Assembly (NCBI GenBank): GCA_000447185.1
Contig: KE647341.1
Coordinates: forward strand, 4,220-50,838
From: Vairimorpha apis BRL 01
Taxonomy: Eukaryota > Microsporidia > Nosematidae
Direction: 5' to 3'
Length of the DNA stretch: 46,619 nt
Both the position numbers and the translations under genes were made by a program. Within the stretch, counting starts at the first letter, position 1. Every line of letters starts with the position of its first letter. The notes under the pieces are model-generated. The model did no database searches. It worked only from the letters and a program-made list of their open reading frames with translations, and was not told where the DNA came from. Shown here in pieces: positions 12,013-22,675 of this stretch.

Positions 12013-13063
12013 AAAGGAAAAAAATAATAATTTTAACAATATAAAAAGATAAAAATATTTATATTTATGTTATTTAATAAAAAAAATTAAAACATTTGAT
12101 AAAATTTTAATATTGTTGAATATAATAATTAAGAAAAAGAAAACTAAAATATTTCAAAAATATTATTATTACATTAAAAAGTTTTTTATTTTACAAAAAA
12201 TTATAAAAAATATATAATATACTCTATAATAAATCTTAGTCATGCTAAAATGTTATAATATATTAATCTTAAAATATTACACATTAAGATATAGATAATA
12301 AAAACCATTAATGTTATTAGATAATATATAGAATATTTAAAACTTTAAACAATTTTATAATCACTACCATAAAAAATTTTGATTTTTTTAATAATTTAAA
12401 AATAACAGAAATAGATATAATAATTACAAATATTTTTTATTTATATAATATAATATTATGAATAAAATTATATTCTTTTTTTATTATAAAACTAATAGTA
12501 GATTGATTTAAATTATAATTTTAAAATATATAAAATTGGTATCAAATGATTAATCATAAAATTTTGAATATTATTATTTTTATATTTTAAATAATATACA
12601 TGTTTTAAATTTTTTATATTGATACATAAAATAATATTAAATCTAAAAAAAATTTAATGATTTTATTTTTAGATAATATAGTAAAATCACTAAATATAAA
12701 TTGTTAAATAGTTATATCATTTAAATTTAAAAAAAATTTTGAATTTTATTATTTTAAAAAATAATAGTCTATATATAGCTATTAAATTATAATTTTGACT
12801 TATATTATTTTAAAATTTTAAAACATAAAATATACATTTAATAGCGAAAACTTAAAATATCATTTTATTAAATCCTAAAAACTATTAAAATAGTTAATTC
12901 TATATAAACACATCTCAATATTTTCATATTCTACACTACGTTTATATTATAACTGATAAATCTGAAATAATTTAATATAATGAAAAATATCATTCGTTTT
13001 TTGATAAAAAAATTAAAATTTATTATTAAATATTTTTTAAAGCTATAGTTAAATTTTTTTTGG
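12013..13063. other. AT-rich intergenic region
   Basis: No coding or RNA signal found; many short A/T runs. Confidence 0.5.
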
Positions 13064-14437
13064 TTGGTAAGTATATTAATATATCATAAAATTATAAAAA
13101 TAAATTTTTTTAAATGGTTATATGTTTTTTTAATTATATATATATATATTTGTGTTAATTCAATAGAAAAATCTGAAAATATTATTAAAAAGTTCTTGAT
13201 AAAAAGAATACAGCGAAATCATAACTGGAATATTCAAAAAGAAGAAATTGAATACAATTTATTTCAAAAATGCATTGATCTTGAAACATGGATCAACTTT
13301 TTAAAAAAAAGTTTAAAGCCTGAATATGAATTTTGTACTTATATACAAGATCCCAATAATAAAAAACTATTATATGTCTTTATAGAAAATTTAAAATCAA
13401 AAAATATTGAAAATTATACAATTAATTATAAGGATTTTCATAGTGTCAATAATTTTTTTGTGAATTGTTTATAAAAAATGATTTTACAAATGAATTTTTT
13501 AAAATCATTATGTCTTTTTCTGATGATATTATTCCGTACACATTATCTTTAATTAAAAATCAAAAAACAATTTGTTGTAAAGATTTTATAGATAATTTTT
13601 TGGATGTTTTTGATGATCTGACTGTAAATTTAAAAATAATTGATAGTAATAATAATATTTTATCTAAAAATTGTTACACTCTATTATTTTTATATAACTC
13701 TACATATGATTGTATTAAAAATTTTAAACAAATATATTTATATGTTATAACTTGTCAGAGAATTATTTTTGAAAATAAAAAAATATTGTATTTTGATATT
13801 TCAGATAATTTGTTAGAAAAATTAAATAAACAATTAAATGATTATTTAAATGTATTATTTAAAAAAGGTGAAATTTTTAATAAATTTTCACAAGAAGAAA
13901 AATTATTAGAATTATTTAGATTAGCTAAATGTTTATATGCTTTCTTTAATCGTTCAAATTTTACTAATGATCAAATTTTTTATCTTTTACATGATGAAAT
14001 TGACAAAATAAAAGACAAACTTATAAAGCTATCGTTAATACTTTCATTAATTAATATTCAAAGAAATATGACAAAAGAAAATTTTGTTCCTAAAATAACG
14101 AAATTAATTATTTTTACATATGCACTTAATATGTTCAAAATAAAAAAATATAATGAAAGAACAGATTTTTTAATTTTTCTTCTTTGTTTACATAAAAATA
14201 AAAAAGTTATTCCAACAAATTTTAGAAAATTTAATTATTTTTTTATCCAAAAATTGAAATAAGAAAGCTTAATGTGCTTGTTCTTGAATTATATTATTTT
14301 TTTCTATTGATAAATTATATTTTGATTTTGATCGGTTTAAATATTTTGATTTGAATAAAAATTATAATCGTTTACTATGTAAAATTGTTTGCCAAGCCAT
14401 TAAAATGAAATATAAAATGTTGAATTTTTCATTTTAA
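13064..14437 (+). CDS. Hypothetical secreted protein, family member 1 (paralogue of 18850-20165), frame broken at three T7 runs
   Basis: An N-terminal leader with a hydrophobic core (WLYVFLIIYIYICVNS) is followed by a helical protein of unknown function. Paralogy with the minus-strand gene at 18850-20165 is clear: EFCTYIQDPNNKKLLYVFIE against ELTTYLEDPNKK then NLVYVFIENIKTK, and a shared C-terminal VCQAIK / VLQAIK. The gene is in four reading-frame segments, broken at T7 runs 13453-13459, 14238-14244 and 14297-14303. One extra T at each gives a continuous protein matching the paralogue (for example CELFIKNDFTNEFF against SELYKTNDTKNEIF) and moves the stop from 14262 to 14437. The start is unresolved: 13064 is TTG, while the nearest ATG (13114) is out of frame across another T7 (13125-13131). 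Assembly error is the simplest reading; decay or slippage remain possible. Confidence 0.65.
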
Positions 14438-15111
14438 ACAAAAATAAATTAATTTTATTATATTCAAAATTTAAATGAAATTTCTTGTATACATTATTAT
14501 TCAAATAAAAAAATTATATAAACAATATTCTTTATATTGTAGTTTTTATACTTTTATATCAACTTAAATATACTTTTTATGGAAAAATTTTTACAAGCAT
14601 GTATTAAATTAAAGGTTATTACATAATTTATTTTAAACTATTAAAATTTGATTTTTTGCAAGAATATTTCTTATAAATTTTTTTTGATATAGTTGCTTAT
14701 ACTGCAAAAAGATTTTAGAAAGATACACAAAATACATTTTTTTTAAGTACTAATAAAAAAAGTTTTAATTAATATGAAAGTGTTTTTAAATCAAATATAT
14801 TTTTATTATATAGAAAATCAAAAGTTATTTAAATGATAAAAATAATTAACATGATATAAATTTTTATAAATTAAAATGAAATTAAAAGTAATATTTTATC
14901 AAAGAATATAAATTTTAAAATTTTTTCGAAAAATTAAGTTTAAAATATGGTTAAAGCAAATATATTTATATACTCTTTTGTTTATTTTTGTGGTTATTAA
15001 ATTTAATTCCAAAGTAAATTATATTATGATCATTTATAAAATTTTACAATCCTCTAAATCAAAAAAAATAGTTTTTTTACATGCACAAAACAAAAACATT
15101 TTAATTTATAC
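14438..15111. other. AT-rich intergenic region upstream of the tRNA gene
   Basis: No coding signal. A short open frame from 14978 merely runs through the tRNA gene and is not considered a gene. Confidence 0.5.
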
Positions 15112-15194
15112 GGCAGTGTGGCCGAGTGGTCTAAGGCGGTTGATTCGAAATCAATTGAGCGTGTCTCTCGCTGGTTCAAATCCAGTCACTGTCG
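15112..15194 (+). tRNA. tRNA-Ser, anticodon CGA
   Basis: A complete cloverleaf can be folded by hand. The acceptor stem GGCAGTG pairs with CACTGTC (one G-U pair), with discriminator G. The D arm has the A-box-like TGGCCGAGTGG, and the anticodon stem-loop GTTGA-TTCGAAA-TCAAT has anticodon CGA. A long variable arm (GAG...CTC) gives class II type, and the T arm GCTGG-TTCAAAT-CCAGT carries the B box GGTTCAAATCC. No CCA is encoded, as in eukaryotes. A TTTT follows immediately (15195-15198) and would stop RNA polymerase III. The gene reads UCG codons, which are rare in such AT-rich coding sequence. No intron is present. Confidence 0.95.
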
Positions 15195-15198
15195 TTTT
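15195..15198 (+). terminator. RNA polymerase III T-run after tRNA-Ser
   Basis: Four T residues directly after the discriminator base, the usual pol III termination signal. Confidence 0.55.
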
Positions 15199-15249
15199 AA
15201 AATTAAAATTTTTACATGTAAACCCATAACAAAATATTTTTATTTTACA

Positions 15250-16709
15250 TTATTTTATACCAGTTATAAATTCATCATTTAGTAAATCATTAACTGTTGG
15301 TCTCTTCTTACAATCTTCATTTAAACATTTATAAATAACAACATCAACTTCATTTTTAATTACAATATTTTTTCTAATATTATTAATATTTTCTTTCTTC
15401 TCTGCATATGTTTTAAAAGGATCTAAAGGATTTTTCCCATACCACATTTCATGTAAAATAATACCAAGAGACCAAACATCACTTGATCTTCTTTTTGTAT
15501 AATCATTTACTAGTTCTGGAGCACAATAATTTATAGTTCCACATATTGNNNNNNNNNNNNNNNNNNNNNNNNNNNNNNNNNNNNNNNNNNNNNNNNNNNN
15601 NNNNNNNNNNNNNNNNNNNNNNNNNNNNNNNNNNNNNNNNNNNNNNNNNNNNNNNNNNNNNNNNNNNNNNNNNNNNNNNNNNNNNNNNNNNNNNNNNNNN
15701 NNNNNNNNNNNNNNNNNNNNNNNNNNNNNNNNNNNNNNNNNNNNNNNNNNNNNNNNNNNNNNNNNNNNNNNNNNNNNNNNNNNNNNNNNNNNNNNNNNNN
15801 NNNNNNNNNNNNNNNNNNNNNNNNNNNNNNNNNNNNNNNNNNNNNNNNNNNNNNNNNNNNNNNNNNNNNNNNNNNNNNNNNNNNNNNNNNNNNNNNNNNN
15901 NNNNNNNNNNNNNNNNNNNNNNNNNNNNNNNNNNNNNNNNNNNNNGAATATTTATTGTTATTACCAGTAGATGGCGTATTTAAAAAAATTTTTTTTTAAC
16001 AGTGGTGAATAACTAAAGTCATCAAAATTAATGTTAATATTAACATTTTTTTCAAGCAAACTATTTTCATTTGATTCGTTTAATTTTTTTCTATGTAATT
16101 AAAATTATAAATATTTTTATCATTTCCATCATTTTTAAAATTTTCTTTTTCATTACCAAAATTATCATTTTTTATTTTTAAACTCAAATTGTTAATTTTG
16201 TTTTTCTCATTCGAATTATCATATTTTTTATTTTTAATTTTATATAAAAGCAAATTATTGTCACAAATATCTTCAATTTTCATCCATTCATTTTCCCATT
16301 CGAAAATAAACTTAGTTTTATCTTCACTTTCTTTAACTATTTGTAAAAATTCAATTATCTCTAATTTACCATCAAATTCTTTGACATTTAAAAATTTGAT
16401 ACCTTCATTTAAAATTTTTTCCATGTTTGAATTAAATTTAACAAGTTGATTAATATACTCTCTCCAAAAACAAAAAAATTTAAAATATTTCATTTTACTT
16501 GTTTTAAAAATTAATAAAATATCATCACTTTCTAATAAATTTAGACATTTTATATAATTAAGAAAAATAACCGCCATAAATTTATCGACAGTAAAATCTT
16601 TTTGTATAGATTTAAATAAGATACTTAATTTCTGTGATAAACTTATATCTGTTTGTAATTTTGTATTAACATAATCATACAGTTCTTTTGATGTAAAAAT
16701 TGATTCCAT
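15250..16709 (-). CDS. Protein kinase, possibly Mps1/TTK-like, interrupted by an assembly gap and homopolymer frame breaks
   Basis: Two visible parts lie on either side of a 397-base N gap. The 3' part (15250-15548) encodes the C-lobe of a protein kinase: CGTINYCAPEL (subdomain VIII), RRSSDVWSLGIILHEM (IX), GKNPLDPF and KKRPTVNDLL (XI, with its Arg). The 5' part (ATG at 16709, CCC at 16719-16721) has helical pairs such as FFCFWREYINQLVKF, like the TPR/HAT-type units at the N-terminus of Mps1 and Bub1, followed by a Lys/Asn-rich linker. The 5' frame stops at 16080, next to a T7 run (16084-16090). One extra base continues it, and two more homopolymer corrections near 15982-15997 (A7 and T9) carry it to the gap. 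The GT-NY-PE activation segment and SDVWSLG fit Mps1, a spindle-checkpoint kinase, but the catalytic loop and Gly-rich loop are hidden, so the subfamily is tentative. Confidence 0.7.
15549..15945. other. Assembly gap (397 N)
   Basis: A run of unknown bases inside the kinase gene. True length is unknown; the flanking homopolymer frame breaks suggest a poorly assembled locus. Confidence 0.98.
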
Positions 16710-16718
16710 GTTTATGCA

Positions 16719-16721
16719 GGG
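16719..16721 (-). promoter_or_regulatory. CCC start-proximal motif of the kinase gene
   Basis: Minus-strand aatccctgcataaacATG, with CCC ten bases before the start codon. Confidence 0.4.
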
Positions 16722-16937
16722 ATTATAAATTTAGAAGTGGTTAAAAATTTAAAGTTTTTGATATTTTTAGTTTGACTGAAAAAAAATTAAATTGTAAATT
16801 AAAATGCTTATGTAATAAAAAAACAGAACAATTTATATTTATAAAATAAATAATTTTATATTCTTTTAAATATAAATTTGATTTTGTATTTAAAAAAAAA
16901 TTTAGATGTATGATAAATTTAAATACGAAAAATAAAT

Positions 16938-17060
16938 ATTTAAATAATCATAAGGTTATTTATTTACAAGTTAAAAAAACATTTAAATAATCATAAGAAA
17001 ATTTATATATAAGTTAAAAAACATTTAAATAATCATAAGAAAACTTATATATAAACATAA
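16938..17060. repeat. Tandem repeat, unit about 42-43 bases, three copies
   Basis: The core atttaaataatcataag starts at 16938, 16981 and 17023; the second and third copies also share the following aaaa-ttatatata stretch. Intergenic between the kinase and Dre2 genes. Confidence 0.75.
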
Positions 17061-17240
17061 AAATATTATATATATAAACAAAAAATAAATTTAACAGTAA
17101 AAAAATATTTATTTTAACATAATGTTATACAAAATTTATTCTGATATTTTATTTTCAAAACAAACAAAATTTTATAAAAAACTCCAAATAAAATATAAAA
17201 TTTTCAAAAATAACAAATTATATTTTTTATAAAAACCCAA

Positions 17241-17522
17241 TCAATCAAATTTTATAACATCACCAGTTTCATATGCTGGCAACCCTCTAGATGGACAATC
17301 ACTACACCTAAATGCATCTCCTTTCCCACAATTAACACAAGAACTGTTATCCCATACATTATCTTTCATCTCACATGTACAATTATCACATTTTCGTTTA
17401 ACTTTTTGTTTAGGTTTATATTCTTTTTGTATTTTATCTGTTTCTGTTAAAAATTCTTCGTCATTTGATTGTATTGGCTTTTCTATAGCTTCTAACATTA
17501 ATTTACGTAAATCGTCTTTCAT
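17241..17522 (-). CDS. DRE2: Dre2/anamorsin (CIAPIN1) reduced to its C-terminal Fe-S domain
   Basis: 93 residues. Dre2 works with Tah18 as the electron donor at the head of cytosolic Fe-S cluster assembly. The C-terminal signature is unmistakable: C62-x2-C65-x7-C73-x2-C76 within [17 protein letters not shown], then [16 protein letters not shown], matching the GDAFRC..CP..G.P.f..G pattern of the family. The upstream motif [13 protein letters not shown] keeps C45-x2-C48-x-C50, but the extra Cys that begins the first cluster-binding motif in yeast and human is absent, as no Cys occurs before residue 45. The methyltransferase-like N-terminal domain is missing entirely, consistent with microsporidian reduction. 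CCC (17529-17531) precedes the ATG. No homopolymer break is seen. Confidence 0.88.
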   Translation of the reverse strand: MKDDLRKLMLEAIEKPIQSNDEEFLTETDKIQKEYKPKQKVKRKCDNCTCEMKDNVWDNSSCVNCGKGDAFRCSDCPSRGLPAYETGDVIKFD

Positions 17523-17626
17523 TTTAATGGGTTTTTTTAAATTGTTTTATTTAACTAAAATAAATAATTTATTTTTAAATTGTAATTTGTTAATTTATTT
17601 TAAAAAATTAGATAGTGCATAAAAAA

Positions 17627-17805
17627 TAAAAATTAAAATAATTTATAAATTACTTAAAAATTTTATTTATATGTATTGAATGTTGAACAAAATTAAAATA
17701 ATTTAAAAAATACATAATAATTTTATTTAAATGTATTGAATGTTGAACAAAATAATTTATAAATTACTTAAAAATTTTATTTATATGTATTAAATGTTGT
17801 ACAAA
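17627..17805. repeat. Tandem repeat, unit about 60 bases, three imperfect copies
   Basis: Repeated block containing aattttatttatatgtattg followed by aatgttgaacaaaa; the middle copy has diverged (aaaaaatacataataatttt). Confidence 0.7.
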
Positions 17806-18076
17806 ATTAAAATTAATTACAATTTATATATTATGTAAAAATGATTTATTATATTAGTTTTGAATTTAAAAATAAAATTAATTACAATTTATATATTATA
17901 TAGAAAATTTAAATACTTATGTTTTAAATTTAAAAAGATTATTATAATTTTATGTTAAACATAAAATATTTTTATATAGTTTATTTAATTTTTATAAAGT
18001 TAATTTATTTTTATGAAATCTTTTAATAGTATCTTATATTGTAATATCTTAATGTTTTATAATATTAAAATTATTT

Positions 18077-18220
18077 TTACTTAAAAATACATCAATTTTA
18101 AATTTATATACTTTTATAAAGAGTTTATTTATAAGTATCATTTAATTTACTTAAAAATACATCAATTTTAAATTTATATACTTTTATTAGGAGTTTATTT
18201 ATAAGTATCATTTAATTTAT
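18077..18220. repeat. Direct repeat, unit about 70 bases, two near-identical copies
   Basis: The copies start at 18077 and 18147 with ttacttaaaaatacatcaat and end near gtatcatttaattta; they differ at the centre (ataaagag against attaggag). Confidence 0.75.
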
Positions 18221-18499
18221 TAAGAATTTAATAATAAAGTATATTTTGCATTATATTTAAGTTACGAATTTAAAGATATATTTTACTAAAAAATTATATT
18301 GAAATATTACATAAAATATTATTTTTAAATAGATAACTTAATACACACAATCTAAAAACTTCACTTTTCTGTAATTTTTTATTTTATTCATTACATGATC
18401 ATAAAATCTTTAACTCAAACATTTTTATAATATTCTTTTTTAATATATTTTAAAAATCTCTACAACTTTGTAAACATTTTTCTCATATATATTTGATAA

Positions 18500-18790
18500 T
18501 CTTGAAATCTTACAAAACAATAATATTCTTCAGTATATATTTATAAAACTTCTTAAACTTAATACAACATTATATTCTTCAATAATATTTATAAAAACTC
18601 TTAACATTCTTCTCACATATATTAATAAAACTTTTTAAACTTAACACAACATAATATTCTTTACTAATATAATTAAAAAACTTCTTAATTTATAACATCA
18701 TAACATTCTTCTCACATATATTTATAAAACTTCTTAAACTTAACACAACATAATATTCTTCATTTATATATTTATAAAAACATCATAACA
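18500..18790. repeat. Imperfect A/C-rich repeats with aacttcttaaacttaacac
   Basis: The phrases ataaaacttcttaaacttaa, acaacataatattctt and cattcttctcacatatatt recur several times in changing order, as in an old, rearranged tandem array just downstream of the minus-strand gene. Confidence 0.6.
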
Positions 18791-18849
18791 TTCTTCACTA
18801 ATATTTTTTAAATCCACATACCAAAATTCTATAAACATACATTTCAATT

Positions 18850-20165
18850 CTAAAAATAATAAAAAGCTCTACAACTAACTTTAATAGCCTGTAAAACCAT
18901 TTTAATAAGCACATGATCACAAAAATTAAAATTACGAACAACCAAATAAGGACCAATAGGCAACAACGGATGAATATCAGCAACATGAAAATAAATTTCA
19001 ACAACCAAATTTTCAATAAAATTATTAAACTTATTAACTCCATTATCCAAATAAACCAAACTAAATAATTTAAGTTCAACAAAAGAAACTTTTTTATGAA
19101 CACAAATCAACATCAATAAATTTTCTTTCCATTCATCAAAATTTTTAATTCTAAATATATTAAAAAACCAACAAAATATAATCAACTTAGATTTAGAAAA
19201 CGAACTAGGATAACTTTTATATTCTTGTGAATTTAAATAACATAAAATAAAAGTAAATTTAAATATTTTATCATTAACTTCAATTAATTCTTTATTAAAT
19301 ATATATAATAAATGATCTGAATCAAAATTATGTCTATAAAAAAATCGTTGTAAATTTTTTGAATAAATTTCTAATAATTGAATAACGTTTTTAATTTTAA
19401 TATTATCTAATAAATATAATTCTCTAAATATTTTAATTTTATAAAAAATGTATTTTTGTTCTAAATATTTAAATTTTTCTTTATTTATTATAATTATATT
19501 ATCTATTTTAAATTTTTTTGACAAAATTGTGTCACAAATTTTTGTATATTCATTTAAATTATTTAAATCGTAAATGTCATTTTGTTTTAATAAATTTTTA
19601 ATTTTTAAATAACATTTTGGTAAATTTATATTATAATTATTTATAATTTGTAAATTTGTAAAAGTATTTTTCATTATTTGTTGATAATAACAAAACATTT
19701 GATCTGATATTATATTTTTGTTATTAATTAATATTAAGATTTTTTCTACTAAATCTATTGAATATAATAAAACGTAATCAAATATTTCATTTTTTGTATC
19801 ATTTGTTTTATATAATTCTGATAATAAATGTGAATAAGTAAACTTAAATTTTAAATTGATTGTATAATGTTTAATTATTTTTGTTTTTATATTTTCTATA
19901 AAAACGTATACTAAATTTTTTTGTTTGGATCTTCTAAATATGTAGTTAATTCGAAATTTGGATAAATGTCTTTGTTTAATTGTTCTAAACATTTTATTAA
20001 AGATATAGATTTTTTTCTTTCAAATAGTTCGTAGTCGTTTAAAATGTAATCTTTTAAATTGTAATGTACTGGTTCTTTATCTTGGTGTATTATTTTGTCG
20101 TTTTTGTGGTGTAAAGTGTTTAAAGAGAAATTGATTAATAAGGTGAATATAAAAAGGAATGTCAT
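18850..20165 (-). CDS. Hypothetical secreted protein, family member 2 (paralogue of 13064-14437)
   Basis: An ATG start with a clear signal peptide (MTFLFIFTLLINFSLNT), then a long helical protein of about 438 residues. The first segment stops at 19911-19913, but one extra base in the 7-base run at 19916-19922 (A7 in the gene sense) joins LEDPNKK to NLVYVFIENIKTK, exactly as in family member 1, where DPNNKKLLYVFIENLK is uninterrupted. The C-terminus has PLLPIGPYLVVRNFNFCDHV and VLQAIK. The last 300 bases are A/C-rich on the plus strand, while the first 250 are G/T-rich. The two relatives lie in opposite orientation around the tRNA-kinase-Dre2 block. The family is not recognised; secretion is inferred from the leader. 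Confidence 0.68.
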
Positions 20166-20251
20166 TTTTAGGTTATGTTATTTATATTTTTATAAATTAA
20201 TATTGTTTTATTGATAAATTGTTTTTAGATGATTTAATATAAAAAATTAAT

Positions 20252-20470
20252 TAATTTATTTGATTGAATTATTTTAAGTAGATTTAAAAATTAAAAAATC
20301 ATATTTATAATTATTTTATGTAGAATTATTTAAAAATTTATATTAATTTATTTGATTGAATTATTTTAAGTAGATTTAAAAAATAAAAAATCATATTTAT
20401 AATTATTTTATGTAGAATTATTTAAAAATTTATATTAATTTATTTGATTGAATTATTTTAAGTACTTTAA
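20252..20470. repeat. Tandem repeat, unit 91-92 bases, about 2.4 copies
   Basis: The copies begin taatttatttgattgaatta at 20252, 20344 and 20435. The phrase ttgaattattttaagtagat echoes further downstream to about 20650. Confidence 0.8.
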
Positions 20471-22060
20471 TTTAGATTTATATATTTTCTTGTTTTATTA
20501 AATATATTTATTTATTGTATTGAATTATTTTAAGTAGATTTGTTTTATTAAATTAATTTAAATAGATTGATTATATTTTATATTTTCTTGTTGTATTAAA
20601 TTGTTCATTTAATATATTTTAAGTAGATTTCTTTTATTAAATTATTTTAAGCAGATTTGTTTAATAATTTTATTTTATCTATAAAATGATTTTTTTAAAT
20701 AACTATTTAAATATCATATAAATATTTTAAATTAATTCGTTTATAATTTACAGATTTAAATTAAATCATAAAAATTTAATAAATTTTTGATTATAATTTT
20801 TAATTAATAAAATTATTTTTATATATATTTAATAAATCTTTTATCGAGATAATCAAAGTGATTAATATGAAGATGAAATTGTTTTAAATAACCCACGAAT
20901 TGAAAATACTAATAATAATTAACAACTTTCAAATAATAATCCAATAACCCTTTTTATCATAAATCTTCTATTATATATTTAATATAATTATGTAAAAAAC
21001 ATTTTAAATTTAAAGTAATAAGTTTTATAAGATATATAAATTCTTTAAATATTTATACAGTATAAAAATAAAATTTATTGTAAAAACATTTTAAATTTAA
21101 AGTAAATTTTTTTAAATGATTATTCTATATATTTTTTATAGAAAAATGAAATTTTTTTATTTAAAATACAAACATTTAAAATAATAAATTAATTAACTAT
21201 ATATTAACTTTAAAAAAAAATACATTAAAAAGCATTTTAATTTGAAATAATAAGATTTAATTATTTAAAAATTTTAATTTTTCAATTAAAATAATACTTT
21301 AAATGTATTTACAAATATAATTTATACGATTTTAATTTGAAATAATAAGATTTAATTATTTAAAAAAGATAGAAAGATAAATATCGTACACTTTTTTAAG
21401 TGCATTTGAAATATTTTAAATTCATTTATTAATAATAAGAATATTTAGAAAATAGATGATTTTTTACAAAATCAATTTTCATATTTTTTTCATTATTTAA
21501 CTATTCTCTTATTCAGATTAATTACTTATTATATAGTGTTCTTCTATCTTTTATAAATATTAGTTATAGATATCCTTAATATAAATATGACTTAATAATT
21601 ACTTATAGTAAATGCTTTCATTTACATAAATTTATAATTAGATTTAACTAACTCTTTATTGTGCACATCATTTCTTCTTTAATTACAATCTTTGTAATAT
21701 TTTTGATTTTGTTCAAGAGAGATACTTTCAAAAATAATTTAAATTTAAAAATATTTAACTTGAAGTTTATTATCAAATACATTGTTAATTAAAAATATGT
21801 TTATAAATAATTAAAGATTTTTATATATTAATAAAAAATATGTTTATAATTAAAATATATTGTCTTTATTTATCATAATGAGGGTTTAGAATTATTCAAA
21901 TATATAACATATATTGTTTATAATAAATTTAAAATAAAAAATATTTTAACAATAAACAATATATTATATTATTAATAATATAAAAATACCATTTATTTAA
22001 ATATACAATAAATTTAAAATTATTAACATTTTTACAACATATAAATTTTTTTCATTTTTA

Positions 22061-22065
22061 CACCC
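22061..22065 (+). promoter_or_regulatory. CACCC start-proximal motif
   Basis: tttttacacccatatATG; the same TTTTACACCC(CC) context occurs upstream of the gene starting at 26035 on the other strand. Confidence 0.5.
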
Positions 22066-22069
22066 ATAT

Positions 22070-22675
22070 ATGAAAATCATAAGTTGGTGTAAACCTCCAC
22101 TTAAAGATCAATACAATGTTCCGTCTATACCATCTAAATTCAAAATCTTTGGAATTGAATATACAACTAATAAAGAAGTATTAGATAATAAAATGATAAA
22201 CAATAGTAATTCTTTAAGTACTGAACTTACATTAAATAATGATCAAAATGTAATTGCTAGTCATATAACAAACAATGATCAAGATTTTAATACTGAACCT
22301 ACATTTAATACTGATCAAGATTTAAATACAAACTTTACATCAAATAACATTCAACCTATAACTAATCATATTTCATCCAACACCCAACATATAAATAACA
22401 TTTCATCCAACACTTCAAATAACACTCAATCAATCAACACATTAAACAAACAAAGACTAAAATCTTTAATAAAAAAAAGCTACACAAGCTTCCTCACTTT
22501 ACTAGACACATTCGACACTAACATTATAGAAGATATAGAACATATCCATCTTAAAATAAACGAACTCTTAAACAATAATAAAGATAAAGAAGTTAAGACT
22601 GAACTTATTAGACTTAGGAATGTTAATATTAAGAATGAGATTATTGATATGTTAGAACGAATTGTTTTTGAATGA
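22070..22675 (+). CDS. Possible Mediator subunit 7 (MED7)-like protein
   Basis: 201 residues. The N-terminus has a short proline-containing part (WCKPPLKDQYNVPSIPSKF, then FGIEY), like the Pro-rich start of MED7 with its following FG. Residues ~40-125 are a Thr/Asn-rich low-complexity insert with loose repeats (NNDQDFNTEP, FNTDQDLNT). The C-terminal helices LKSLIKKSYTSFLTLLDTF and HIHLKINELLNN resemble the MED7 hallmark of LkkL..S...FL.LLd...... followed by iNmHhLlN, but the invariant EYRPHQAR block is not present. MED7 sits in the middle module of Mediator and supports RNA polymerase II transcription. The call is a pattern judgement only; an unrelated coiled-coil protein is possible. The start is backed by the CACCC motif. 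Confidence 0.45.
   Translation: MKIISWCKPPLKDQYNVPSIPSKFKIFGIEYTTNKEVLDNKMINNSNSLSTELTLNNDQNVIASHITNNDQDFNTEPTFNTDQDLNTNFTSNNIQPITNHISSNTQHINNISSNTSNNTQSINTLNKQRLKSLIKKSYTSFLTLLDTFDTNIIEDIEHIHLKINELLNNNKDKEVKTELIRLRNVNIKNEIIDMLERIVFE

Larger units (their letters stand above)
17523..18849. other. Repeat-rich intergenic region
   Basis: No gene seen. It contains the tandem repeats at 17627-17805, 18077-18220 and 18500-18790, and it becomes strongly A/C-rich on the plus strand from about 18350 toward the next gene. Confidence 0.5.
20166..22069. other. AT-rich intergenic region with tandem repeats at its left end
   Basis: About 1.9 kb without a gene. Besides the array at 20252-20470, short phrases such as tttaatttgaaataataagat recur (21237 and 21330). 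Confidence 0.5.

Noticed and set aside
14978..15229. Open frame of 83 codons over the tRNA
   Set aside because: It runs through tRNA-Ser(CGA) and has no independent coding signal.
15546..15983. Open frame covering the N gap
   Set aside because: It is an artefact of unknown bases; the real signal there is the minus-strand kinase.
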